A DNA stretch of 64,000 bases from Fasciola hepatica (Eukaryota; Platyhelminthes; Trematoda; Plagiorchiida; Fasciolidae): the NCBI GenBank assembly GCA_948099385.1, contig CANUEZ040000183.1, positions 7,192,001 to 7,256,000 of the forward strand, read 5' to 3'. Positions 46,040-57,429 of the stretch are shown one piece after another; the stretch's first letter is position 1, and each line of letters opens with the position of its first letter. The translations under genes and the position numbers were made by a program. Under the pieces are notes generated by a model. It was not told where the DNA came from, did no database searches, and worked only from the letters and a program-made list of their open reading frames with translations.

Positions 46040-48060
46040 CACCGGCTTGAGAACAAGCATAATGTCAACGCAACAATAACAGAAATAACCACAAAGTCGG
46101 GGGGGGGGTGTTAGGAGTCAACATAAATATTCCAACAAGTAAAGGCTTTTTAAGTATTTTCACCGCACGCGTTTTTTTCAATTTTTTTTCGTCTGTTTTA
46201 CAACTGTTTATAGGGAACGGGAAGTTAACAGACAGGCCATACAGCATTCATGCCACTGGATGCGGTTCTGATCCCAATCTCTCAACGTCTCTAACCAATG
46301 GCGATCTTTGTCTCTCAGGCCCCAACCAGGAAGGCGGGAAGCACCAGCCAAAGTCAAAGCCAAAGCTACCTTCTTCATGCCCTTCAGCCAAGTCATAACC
46401 TGACCGCCGCGGTGCTTCTTCCAACCTTGCCCAATACGCGCAAAGAGCGCAAAAGGGTAAACAATAGGCAGTTACATGGAAAACACACCCGAGCCATCGT
46501 TGGCGATGTAGAGCGACCATCTCGGTCAGCCGGCGACTATCAGCGTTGACTATACGACAACGAACCTCGTCATTACTCACCGGAAGTTCCCACCAGACAT
46601 GAACAATGCTTCGGAGACATCGGCGGTCAAATACAGAAATCCGCCGAACATCGTGAACGCAGAGGGGCCAGATTTCACAAGCGTAAATAAGAATACTACG
46701 AACTGTGGCACTGTCAAACCCTTCTCTTGATGGAAATCTGGATGTCATGGCAGCACCACAAATGGCACAGGTTTGCGAAAGTTGCTCTGCCTTTCGCAAT
46801 TTGTGATGTGATCTCCTCCCGAACATCACCACCAGCTGTGATCAAGCTCCCGAGATACTTAAGGCTATTGACTACCTTTAACTGATCACCACGAAGGGTG
46901 AGTGTAGGCACAGGCTTCTGCCAATCTTGATGATGTACCTTGCACTTTGAAAGCACAAGGCGCATACCATATCGAGACACCTCAATCTCCAAGCGGTCCC
47001 ATGCGCGTTGAACTGCCTGTGCACTGTCGCTTAGCAAGGCGATATCATCGGCGTACTCTAAGTCAAAATCTCTGTCCCCTGGGAGGGGTTCAACCGCATC
47101 GTTTGGATGACCAGACAAGGCGTTCTGTGGGATATCCTCTATAGCAACGTTGAGAAGAAACGGGGATATAAGGCAGTCTTGCCGTATTCCACTGGGGACG
47201 GCAAAGGGTGGCGAAAGCTGATCATGAGCCCTAACCCGACTTGAGGTATGACGATACAACTCTGAGGACCAACACATGCTTTTCAGGTACACCATTCCCT
47301 AACAAACAGTGCCATAGTGCAGGCCTATCGACGGAGTCGAAGGTCGCGTGAATGTCTAGAAACACAATGATCGTTGGCTTTTGGAAAGCTCTACCAACTG
47401 CCGGAAGGTAAAGATTTGATCGATGCATCCACGACCGGTACGAAACCCAGCTTGTTCCTCGCGAGTTTGCCCATCACGTGTGTTGTACAATCTGCAAAGA
47501 ATGACAGACGCTTGCAGCTTAGACGTTATCAGGATAAGGCTTATACCCCTATGGTTGGCACAGTCACTGCGCGAGCCCTGCTTGAAGATGAGAACAACGA
47601 TTGATTCTCCTCACAAAGACAGAACTTTCTCCGAGTGCCAGATCTTGGAGAACAAAGCTTGAAGTTCTTTAAAAAGCTCCATTCCACCATCCTTAAACAG
47701 GGCTGGAGAAAAGCCATCTGAGCCCAGTGCTTCATGACGTCCTAAAGCTTGGATTTCCTTGTGGATCTTCGTCGCAGAAGGGGAATCTGTTGAAACAGAC
47801 CACGGGGCGTGTCGGAACAGCAATGGGAGAGGCCGACGCTGGAGGCCAGCTAAACTGTGCTTTGAAGTGCTCCGTCCAGCGTACAAGACGTGGCTGCAGA
47901 CTGTGGATGGGCGAGCCGTCAACTTCACAGATCGTTTCGCTCACATCCAATAGCTTTCTACCGGTGACTAGGATGAGATGAAACAGCTGGGAAATAGGCA
48001 CGACAACTGATTTTGGTTTACGCAAATCAGTTGATTCAAATACCACTACCATAGCCAGAA
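46038..48060 (-). mobile_element. LINE family D, copy D2
   Basis: The minus-strand copy begins near 48060 in the linker (HLILVTGRKLLDVSETICEV), followed by the pre-RT segment (LGRHEALGSDGFSPALFKDG), RT and C-terminal region (LSRQRWLGCVFHV-like at about 46500; WLKGMKKVALALTLAGASRL at about 46390-46330; GWGLRDKDRHWLETL), and a 3' untranslated part with a C/G run (46098-46107). It ends in the (TA)n tract. It is less decayed than D1 and lies in a PIG-U intron in the direction of the gene. Confidence 0.9.
46208..48052 (-). pseudogene. LINE D2 reverse transcriptase, partly intact
   Basis: Read in pieces: 48052-47732 and 47928-47611 (linker and fingers); 47735-47541; 47428-47231 (HRSNLYLPAV, IVFLDIHATFDSVDRPALW with intact motif A); 47295-46714 (PSGIRQDCLISPFLLNVAIE, then LEYADDIALL with an intact YADD box at about 47065, and LSKCKVHHQDW); and 46832-46248 (YACEIWPLCVHDVRRISVFD). 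Both catalytic motifs A and C are intact, but the frame is broken at least four times. Confidence 0.85.
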
Positions 48061-49068
48061 CTTCATCCCCGAAAATTAACGATGATAATGCATTCGGCCA
48101 TAAGCCTTATTTTCTCTGTGGTGCTCAATACCAGAAAACCCTTCCTTTCGATGAAGTACTGGTGTCCATCAGTCTCAACGAGCAAGTTTATCGTAAATAT
48201 GAGCCGTTCAAGACGATAGTGGTCTGTGGTTGAATCCGTAGGTCAGTCTCCTTCATTAATTTTCTCATACCTGGTTTGCGTGAGACGGTGTTTTTGATGG
48301 GACAGTAATGGTGGCCGCTGTTGTCAATTATCATTATTAGCCCTATTATTCATACCCCAGGGCAATAACATGATGATGAAGAATGAGTCTGATAAACATC
48401 AAGCATCACATAAAACGCGTGCAAGCAGTTACAGATGCCATAGGCAACCCATCCACAGTAGCGGCCTACCCTAATGCTCAGACAGTAATGAACCAGAAAA
48501 AATGGTACTATCCACAACGAGGTGCTTTATACCACACTGAGAACTAAACACTGGCTACCCAGGTGCGACGAACATCTTAACTGCATAATCCGGTTGTATA
48601 CCTGAATGAACGAAGTTTGTCCGACCTAGAAGGCGGAATGTTAAACTGCATGAACTTTCACTCGATGCGATCAAAGTCACCGGTACATCTGATGTTGTGC
48701 CATTGGACTGAGTGGAAACGGATTGACGAAATAATAACTAGGAGACCAAAACGATCGATATAGTCACTACTGAGTATTGGCTCCCGGCTGGCTTGTTATG
48801 GCAACCCAACAAAGGGAACTATTGAGTGGTTTTTCACGCTTTCTTGGTTACGAATGCCAATTCCTCTCGGTAATGCAGTGCATCCTCGTGGTCGTGATGT
48901 ATGTCTGTTACATCTGACTCACTGATTAGCATAGAATTAAAACTTACGGTATACAAATATCATGAATTTCATCCTAACCGTTAGTGGTAAAACAAACTGC
49001 CCACCGGTGATAGAATATGAAGCATTATGTAAAGGAAAATCCAGTGCGTGAGTGAAAATATAACTTAC
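48061..49068. other. PIG-U intron, no other gene recognised
   Basis: No domain, RNA gene or known repeat was identified on either strand. Confidence 0.45.
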
Positions 49069-49166
49069 TGCGAATGGCGTGATCAAAATGGGGAGAAGCA
49101 TGTATCCAGGGTAGAAACGCAAATAGCAGCCAACCGCACAGAGACAAGATGCCATGATAAGATGTC
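49069..49166 (-). CDS. PIGU: PIG-U exon (membrane region)
   Basis: 98 bp exon. Translation HLIMASCLCAVGCYLRFYPG, then YMLLPILITPFA, a hydrophobic segment matching the PIG-U block with A-x-A-x-Y-x-S-L-Y-P-x-x-L-x-x-P. The acceptor is ctccattcatattacag (49167-49183), the donor GTAAGT (49068-49063). It starts with two bases (GA) of a split codon and ends in phase 0, joining exactly to TTA CCT of the 42986 exon. The upstream exons (N-terminal half of the protein) were not recognised between here and 64 kb; they may be hidden among LINE copies or lie outside the window. Confidence 0.85.
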
Positions 49167-49479
49167 CTGTAATATGAATGGAGTAGGAATACCAGAGTAT
49201 CGGGCATGAAATTCACGGAATTGCCGTATCATGAATGATGTTTATATCATAATGGTACTGCTCAGTGCGTGTTATTTGACTTATCATCCTACTTATCTAT
49301 TCACATTCTGGCCACTATAATGCCAGTATAAGACTGAGCGTTTTTCATGATTCAATAAGCCTAATCTGGAGCCATCATACTCTCAACAGCTTTTTAGCAA
49401 GCTTAGGTGAATAGTAGGAATTTTGAGGCAACGTGTAAACTGGGTGAGGAAGTAGCTGCATTGTCTACAACATTCGTCC

Positions 49480-49640
49480 AAACCGGATTGTTTGTTTTCA
49501 ATTCCTCCGGACGATCTTGTAGGACCACGCATGGATTTCCCCTTCAAGTCTATGACTCACGTTTTCCGGTTATCTTAGTGGGTTTGAGGACACTGGATAC
49601 GACCGTTTCACTACACTGATGTGCAACAATGGAATACAAA
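49480..49640 (+). repeat. Diverged SINE body fragment
   Basis: 'cttgtaggaccacgcatgg', 'ccttcaagtctatgactc' and 'tccggttatcttagtggg' follow the order of the SINE body. No tRNA-like head. Weak similarity. Confidence 0.35.
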
Positions 49641-50299
49641 AGGTAATAGTAAGGGAGTAAGCCTCTCGGTTCAAAGATAGCAGAAAAAGTGTTCGATAGA
49701 ACATTCACATCGTTAATGACTTACTGACCTATACGGCATCAAGTTAGGACTAGTTAGGATGACAATTGCATTGATTTTCATCGATTTCTCGGGGTTCTAA
49801 GTGGTTGTTTTCTCCAATTCTCAGTCGTTGTTGTCGGTTACGGAGTATTCCTTCCACCGTATTCATGTGTAACCGTGGGATTGAAGAAATGGGAGCAGTG
49901 AACGCCGAAGCTACAACTCAGTCAGCGATTTTTTGTTGTTAGTTCAAACGCGTCGACATATTTCCAGTTCGGTTATATCTGCGGTCAGCGAAATTGAAGT
50001 TCCTACCTGGGATTTTGCAGGTGTTGAGGACAAAACCTTTTCTCTAGGAGAGAGCGCAGTGTAGTGGTAGTAGAGCTGAGGTCGAAATTGAACGTTGATT
50101 TATTGGTGATTATATAACCCCCCTTTTTTCGCTCTTGCCTATGTTTCATGCATAAAAGCCGCCGCCGTTGCTGTTCAAGGACTGTCGATATCCCAATATC
50201 CTTTCCTTCCCCTTGATTCACAATTGCCTGTTCCTGGGACTTCCTGTGCCTAGGACGATAACTGACATTTTTCTGTGACACGGTACTGCCCGGTCTCCG

Positions 50300-50830
50300 T
50301 CTTCTTGATGTGCTTGTGTGTGGAGTACGTTGTACGTCGGACTAGTATTTGTTTATCAAGTACTAATCGAGCTTGTCTCAGACCCGTTTCAGACCGATCG
50401 TCGTTTCGCCCATCCGCCTAGATCCGTCTTGACCACAAGTAATGACAATTGTGGTATTTCGATCACAGATGAGTGGTGGTTATTTTCTGTTCTCCATGTT
50501 TACCACTGCAATTTATCTTTTTATTGCCTTACAGATGTAACCGAAGTGCGGTCAGATACCTCAGGGCGAAAAACCCCTGATACAGAAGAGACTTTGAGCA
50601 CATCCTTACCCTCCCCGAAATGCTGATGTTACATTATGACGCCTGTAAACTTAACGTTTGCGTAGTACGCGTTTTTTGTCGGTGTCTTCTTGATGTGCCT
50701 GTGCGTGGAGTGAAAGGCTTGTTGGACGTCGGGCTAGTATTTATCTACCAAGTACTAATCGAGCTTGTCTCAGACACGTTTCAGACCGAACGTCGTTTCA
50801 TTTACCCCCCAAGATCCGCCCTGTTCACTG
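50300..50830 (+). repeat. Direct repeat pair about 380 bp apart
   Basis: Units 50300-50435 and 50680-50830 share 'tcttcttgatgtgc', 'gtactaatcgagcttgtctc' and 'gtttcagaccga' with few changes ('caagtactaatcgagcttg' is identical). The spacer contains no recognisable gene. It could be two LTRs of a small degraded element or a local duplication. The ends were not resolvable by eye. Confidence 0.65.
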
Positions 50831-50839
50831 CACAAAGCT

Positions 50840-51025
50840 GCTTTTTTTATTACATGCTTGTGCATGAGTGTAGTGGAAGGGGTATACACCCTACAGTCAT
50901 GAATGCCCACTGCGCTATTAGAGACAACCGGCTACCAGACCGAGACTTGGAGTGACAGAGAACACCACAAGGTCCCAATGGGTCAGGTGTGGCAGTGGTT
51001 TACTGTCTACCACCACCTCATGATC
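50840..51025 (-). repeat. SINE body fragment, reverse orientation
   Basis: The reverse complement carries the SINE body ('tagacagtaaaccactgcca', 'gggtgtataccccttccact', 'caagcatgtaataaaa'). The tRNA-like head is absent. It immediately follows the second unit of the direct repeat. Confidence 0.65.
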
Positions 51026-51554
51026 TCATTCAGCTTCGCATTTGTTGAACAGGCTACGCTGACAGTGCTTGAATAAAAAACAGTGATACGGCTGATAACT
51101 ACCGCTAGAACAGCAAGTTAAGGAAAAACTGAAAACGATGTTCAGCCGAAATCAGCTCCTCTTTGCCATCATTCATCTCATACCAACCTGCGGTTGGCAA
51201 GCACAACTACCGCGATCCATACACGTGCGAACTCTGGTGGAGTCCGAACGTCGCTCTTTGTCAAGACTGGACCGTGCTAGGAATAGGAATTCCAAAGACT
51301 CCTAATTCAAGAATATGCCTGGTGAGAGAAAGTAAATCGATCCGTCTATCGTGCTTTCAACCTCGATAACACTCGAGGTTCTGACATAGTTATCCCCACC
51401 AACTCAGACTTGGTATGTCTCCAGATCATGAGGTCAACGACCTCGATTACAATCTGTTATGAGTGTAAGGGGGTAAAGGCGACGGAATGGTACGAATCCA
51501 GTATAAACTGAAAAGCATTATAATTCGAAAAGCAACCAAGCGTACTGGCGATAT
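51026..51554. other. No gene recognised
   Basis: No domain or exon recognised. The open plus frame 51163-51369 is unidentified. Confidence 0.4.
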
Positions 51555-51822
51555 GGTGGTCGAGTGGTTTAGAGCGTTTGATTACCACCTCGGAGGTCGG
51601 AGGTTCGAATCCCTGCCACTATCGATTACTTTGTCGTAGACAGTAATCCCCACTGTCGTTCGGCTCGTCACCACATCTGACGTACTGAGACCTTATGTGG
51701 TTCTCTGTCACTCCTAGACGCAGGGTCTGGTGGCCGGTTATCCCTAATAGTGTAGTGGGCCTTCGTCGCTGTAAAGTATATACCCCTCCCACTGCGCTCA
51801 TGCACAAGTATGTGATGAAAAA
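51555..51822 (+). mobile_element. tRNA-derived SINE, copy 4 (best preserved)
   Basis: Head 'ggtggtcgagtggtttagag' (A box), 'accacctcggaggtcggagg' and a perfect B box 'ggttcgaatcc' (51602-51612), followed by the full body ('agacagtaatccccactgtc', 'cggttatccctaatagtgta', 'gtatatacccctcccactgc') and an A-rich end (51816-51822). It is the clearest reference for the family in this window. Confidence 0.82.
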
Positions 51823-52389
51823 ATACGGACGAACACTGAACAATGGCAACAATCTCAGAAACGAACGTACCAGAGAAGCAGGCTATCAAAGACCAGACTC
51901 CCACAATGTTCCATACAATGGAAGTTGACTGGGCAGCAAATGAAACGATTGAATAGGGATTCACGGAATAGCTGAAATAGAAATAACGGTTTCACTAAGC
52001 AGCAAATACATTCGGATTCAGCATCAAAAGAGAACTGCGTTACAAAACAGACCCAAAATCGACAACCGTCCAAGCAAGAAGGATAAGTGTACGATCAGGA
52101 CTGATATCGCTGTTTTTCCTTTCCAGTTGAGTACGTTTGATAGCCATTTGACGAGTGCAACGGTTTTCGTTTTGCTATCTGGTAATGGTTGAGTGGTATA
52201 AATCAAAATCAACTCGCACGTGTTAGACCCCGGTACCACCCATCAAATAGGGGGTTGACAGTACCCTGCCGCTGTTCCTTCCGGGCCGGTATAATGTCTG
52301 ATTCACTGCGGTCGTTTATGATTCCGCACTCCCCGCTTTAGTTTTATGGTGAGGTAACGTCCGGGTCAGATCAAGAACTCGGCAACTAT
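51823..52389. other. No gene recognised
   Basis: No exon, RNA gene or domain was identified. The minus frame 52239-52024 is hydrophobic in its second half but matches no PIG-U segment. Confidence 0.4.
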
Positions 52390-55300
52390 GCAATGGGTGC
52401 GACGGTATCAGTTACATTCTCACAGTCAGAACCATTACCAGGAAAATCAAAAAAGCGTAAAGAAGGTAAGACCCTTACAAATAGTAGTGCCCACTCGAAA
52501 AAGCTTTTTGATTGCAAGACAACTACCAATCACGACACAAAGCCATATCTTCCAGTGTACCTAACCATCGAGTGGGAGGGTTTCTGGACCCCACCCACAA
52601 AGTCTAATCGACCCTACATGGCCAAGTCCACTAGTTAGGCTTTTCATACCTTTCTTCCATGTCATGGACTGACCACCCTTACTCATCTTCCAACCGTTAC
52701 ACACCTCAACAAAGATTGAGCGCCGGGAAATCCTGTCAGGTGACGTACAACATGTCCCAATCACCTTAGCCTGGTGAGCTCAAGTGTTTCATCTAGTGAT
52801 CCGATCCGTGAACCTAAGACTGTCCGCCGAACGTCAGCACTGCTTATACGTTGTTCCCACAAGATTCGACCAATACCACTAAGACATCGGTGTTCAAATA
52901 CCGACAACCTTCGTATATTCTCCACTCATATTGGCCATGTCTCCGAACCATACATTAGCACTGGCCTGACTGCTGCAGCGTGCACTCGACCCGACCCTTG
53001 ATAGATAAACGAATGTGATGTGGACTCCACAAATGACTCAGGTTGACAAAAGCCAAACGAGCCTTCTGCATAGACAAAGACACCTGATTCGATATCCGAC
53101 CTCCGGATGAAATGTGGCCGTCCAGATAACAGAACTTGTCTACCTGGTTCATGTTAGCCCCAGACACTGAAACGTTTGGTATTGGACCAGCCCGGTCCCA
53201 CAGTAGCATCTTGCACTTTGAAGGTGCAAAACGCATACCGAACATTGCTACGCAATTACTCAAGCTATCTAGCAAAGCTTGTAACTTACCTGGATCTCTT
53301 CATTTGGAAGAATTATGTCGTCCCCATATTTAAGGTCTGATACTTTTACGCATGGGAAAATTTCAATGTCACTATCCTCACCTGACAAAATCGCGGTCTC
53401 TAGGACTATATCAATCACAAAGTTAAGGGATAAGGAAGAAAAGGGACAATCCCAAACATACAGCACTTTTGTGGCTAACTCGGGTGAAAGTTCACCGTAT
53501 ACCCGAACTCTGATTCAACTGTTCATGTACAGGGACTCTAATATGGAAATGAATTTCTCCGGAACATCTTTCGACGAGAGATAACACCAGAGAACAGTTC
53601 GGTCAGCTGAGTCGAAGGCCGGTTTAAGATCAAGGAAAACGAAGACAGTGGGCTTATGGAAGGTGTGCTTATGTTCTGAAATCAGTCGAAGAATGGAGAT
53701 GTGATCAACACAACCTCGCCCAGGCCTAAATACAGCTTGATTCTCGCGCGAAGACTGTTCGCGAGCGTTGGATAGGCGTTGGCGAATAATACCAGCGAGC
53801 AGTTTAGATCCGATGTTAACAAGACTTATTCCCTTGTGGTTTTCACAGGAAAACCTGTAGTTTTTCCTATAAATCGGTACGATCACCGATTAAAATTAAC
53901 TCATTGAAACTTGTTCCTTCATCCATATCAAGCCAAGGGGTTTTCTCAACTCCAGTAAAAGTGCTTGGACACCGTTTTCAAAAATAGATGGAGGCAACTC
54001 ATCCAGTCGTCGTTTAAGATAGCTTATCTCACTGAGAACCCCTACTTCTGACTTAGGTGTGGTGTCTACAACTAGAGAAGTAACCATCACGCCAGTGAGA
54101 AAACCTGTCGAGAATAAAGGTCAATTAAACCGCTTCTCGAAATGCTGCGCCCAGGGAATTAGATGGCGCTGCTGAGCCTGAATCATTGAGCCATTGGCTT
54201 CTTTGGTCAATTTGCTAACGCCTGGTTTTCGTGGATCGCCAATTCCAATTAGACGGAAAAAGTTGCAGCTGTTGCCAATCATCGAAGCTTACTTCAACTG
54301 CTTACACTTCGTAATCTACCACTGCTCACGGTCGTTTCTCAAGCTTCGAATCAGTTCGCATTTAAGGTATCTCCTTACTTCATTGTATCTGGAATCCGTA
54401 GGAATCGATCTGCGCACATCTAACAATGCAACTGTGGATGCAGATACCCATCGTTTTTGTGTGTTTGGTTGTTGGACCTTGGGTAGCATCAGCAGCTTCG
54501 CGTAAGGCCAACTTGATTTGTTCACCGTTTATGTGAGCCCTGAGTATTTGATTGTATCGATAACGTGGCAGATAATTCTGCTGTGAAAGCTGATCGACGA
54601 CTGTCGTCCAATAACAACTGCGGTGGACGGTTGCTTTTGGCGTTACTTCGGTCACCGACGAGACGTAGGCTGAGACGCACTCGGACAAGAGTGCGTTCAG
54701 CATATGGAGACGTGAGCGTGAGATGTAGGCTAAGAACCGCGGACAAGGACATGCTTAGTGTCCACAGACGTTGACCAAAATGATCGACAGTCATTGATTG
54801 GTTCGCACCAGCGGTAATCGATAGCAATGTGGTCGATCTGTGTCCAACGCTGTGAAGGCGCAGGAGGACACCAGGTTAGGCGGTGCCGCTTTTTGTGCGG
54901 GAAATTTGTACTCACTAGCAATAGTATATGGTCGGAACATAGTTGAATGTGTCGGTAGCCGTTATCGGTTCGATTGGCTGGAACGCCAAATCGGCCTCCT
55001 ATATGCCTCTCCATCTCGTCTAGGATTCCAACTTGAACATTGAAATCATCAGAAACAATCATCATGTCCGTAGAGCGCACGCTGCGGAACAGCCGAGATA
55101 AATCTAGGTAGGATTCGTATTTAGCCTCAGGAGGGCTGCAGTCAGTTAGGGCGCACACAGACACGACAAACAAGCATTGACGCTTCAGTCAATTACTGTT
55201 GACGTGCACAGAACCATTCAATGGAACCGCACACAGACGACTGTAGACTGGGATTGTCGAGCAATGCACACTCAGCTTTCATGCTCAAAGTGACGCCAAC

Positions 55301-55530
55301 GCCAGCCTAACCACGTCCGACACACGGAGTAAAACGAGAAGCGGAGTTTGTAGGCAGGTTGCGAAGGGTTAAAAATGAATACGGGTTTCTTATGCGTGTT
55401 TCGAAGAGAGAACACACATTTATTTTCAAAGTCCTGAGTTCTAGTTCGCGCAGTGTGAATGTTGATGACAGCTGAATAAAGGGGATGCTCAGATTTGAGA
55501 ACCGGTTTTGTATTTCCTGTAACTCCAAGT
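52390..55530 (-). mobile_element. LINE family E, copy E3 (longest copy)
   Basis: Order on the minus strand: endonuclease N-terminal motifs near 55470-55380 (LKINVCSLFETRI), EN core (55173-54730: SDDFNVQVG, DHIAIDYRW), linker (54703-54316), pre-RT (54090-53896: SYLKRRLDELPPSIFENG), RT (53886-52955), C-terminal region (52764-52561: GGQSMTWKKGMKSLTSG) and a 3' part to about 52390. It shows the near-complete layout of family E, about 3.1 kb. Its 5' half is nearly identical to E2 in inverted orientation. Confidence 0.9.
52955..53886 (-). pseudogene. LINE E3 reverse transcriptase, broken
   Basis: Fingers: IVPIYRKNYRFSCENHKGIS and RPGRGCVDHISILRL. Motif A: FLDLKPAFDSADR. Motif B is degraded to WDCPFSSLSLNFVID, the catalytic box is YGDD (KYGDDIILP, about 53365), then GMRFAPSKCKMLLWDRAG. 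Frames break at 53515, 53269 and 52955. The motif B damage and stops are shared with E1, so they predate the copies. Confidence 0.85.
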
Positions 55531-55619
55531 TATTATCTTAACCGCGAACTGTATTTTTTTGGTTACGACTCTCCATGCTTCCAAATCACTGAGTATGGTT
55601 AAAAATGGGTGTCTCATGC

Positions 55620-57060
55620 CCTGAGATGGCTACTCGTTCTGAACGCCTCTCACAACGCTCCCAAATGACCATGCGTCTCAAACAGCCCCTGCTGAAGATG
55701 TCCCACTCACTGCCTTCTCGTGTTGGATGTGTTCTCGATAAAATGACAGAACGAAAGCGAATGCTCGGCGCTCTCCACCGGGTTGACTTACTGATAGTCA
55801 GTTTAAGGGAGATAGCTAAACCCTGGTTCCAAACCAAACACGAGTGGCGTACAACACTATGGTCACCGGCATCTGTGGCGGAAGGTGTACTGGGCACCCA
55901 GGATGTCTAGCTTCATTTGAAGGGGGTATGGACTGAGCAATAAAACATCGGCTCTCAGAAGTCCCCAGATGAGGCGAATGAACCATACAATTGGACACCG
56001 GGCCATTTAAACCAACGCTGGCGCCTTGCAGGATGCGCTTGATTGTGCTAGAGGTGCATCCTCGAATAAAAATGCCTACTTGGAGAAGGTGACTGAGTAG
56101 TACAACATCCCATGACGCCAAAAACCCCGGGTGATTTTATTAATACAATGGCTGACGGTCGTTTCACGCGCACACATCAAAGCTCTCTCAAACCGTACAC
56201 AAGATTTCACTTCCCCATCTCTACTCTCTTTCTTTACCCCTTACGCTTATCAGACCCCACAGGATCTGCGGTCGACCGTATCTCCTGTGGTGCCATTGGT
56301 GGAAATCTTAGGTGTTATCTCTTTCTCGCCCTTCTTCGACTAGCTTCCAAGTCTCATCGTACCCGCTACCACCGGCTGATGTCCTCCTCTGTCCCCGATG
56401 TCCATTCAAACCAGTTACGTTCAACGTGCGAGCCCTGATGCACATAGTATATCAGGCGGGTTTAGCTCGAACGCTTGACTGTCTTGCCACTGATGTGTAT
56501 TGCATTCGAGATTCGCATTCGAGTCTCCAGCTTCATTATTCAACTGATGCACCTACCAAATCTTGTTGTAAAGTCTCACTTATGTCTTTCTCGGGACGCT
56601 GAAGCTGCGGCTTCTGGTTTTGCTGGCGTTGGCATTGCTTTCAGTGAAGAAGTTGAAGCAGCGCTGCTAGGCTGGACCCCAGTCGACGGTCGTTTATGCG
56701 CAGAGACTAAGGGGTACGTGCAAAGTTCAGTTCAGTTCAACTTATACAATCATTACCCGAGCACTTCTGTGCTCTGGTTTCGGTTGCTACCTTTCAGCAG
56801 CCGCCGTTCCGATAGATGCAATCTGTTTGTCATCTCCGCGTACACACCCAATGATTGCAGTCCACATGCAATTAAACAACTTTTACGAAATACCCACGAC
56901 CTCTTACGTAATGCAGGCCAACCCGACGTCGTGAGTTTGGCGGAAGATATGAATGCTAGTTGATCGGTTGTCACCAGACAAGGCACGTTTGGGAGGCCCT
57001 TTTGAGCTAGGTTCCCGTCGTTCGGAAAACGAGGAACAGTTCTAGGCCCTGTGCTTAGAC
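55620..57060 (+). mobile_element. LINE family B, 5' part
   Basis: 55640-55930 is homologous to 60270-60600 upstream of LINE C ('acagcccctgctga', 'gaaagcgaatgc', 'gtcaccggcatct'), so both are LINE 5' untranslated regions. From about 56415 an APE endonuclease can be read: VTFNVRALMHIVYQAGLART, then DCLATDVYCIRD where L-S-E-T-R is expected, GVGIAFSEEVEAALLGWTPV, RCNLFVISAYTPNDCSPH, VVSLAEDMNAS, and a last trace (LGGPFELGSRRSENEEQF) to about 57050. No RT follows, so the element is 3'-truncated or interrupted. Confidence 0.8.
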
Positions 57061-57429
57061 TGTCATGTTCATTTTCTATTTTCTATCTACCTTAGTTTTA
57101 GTGCTATTGTTCTCTCGAATTTCCCCCCCCCCATTGTTTTCAGCTCCTACCGTTCAGTTGTATATCGAATAAGGCCTAAATTCTAGGCCTACATCTGTCT
57201 TTCTCAACCACTTGGATTGGGTAAGCATGTATGTATCAATTTATTCGACATACAACTCGTCACAAAATGGAGCGCTGTGTAAGTCCTGAACGATTTGACG
57301 CAGATCAAAACTCAACTTCGAAATTTTGACGTCCCTGGGTCTGCACGTTCGATAGATTACTCGCCAAAGTTTGTGTAGACGACTTTGAGAAGCCTGACTT
57401 CCTACACAACGAAATCTCTCCGACCGTAT

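Noticed and set aside
29054..55173. Family E frames as active retrotransposon genes
   Set aside because: Each copy has several stops and frameshifts and a destroyed RT motif B.
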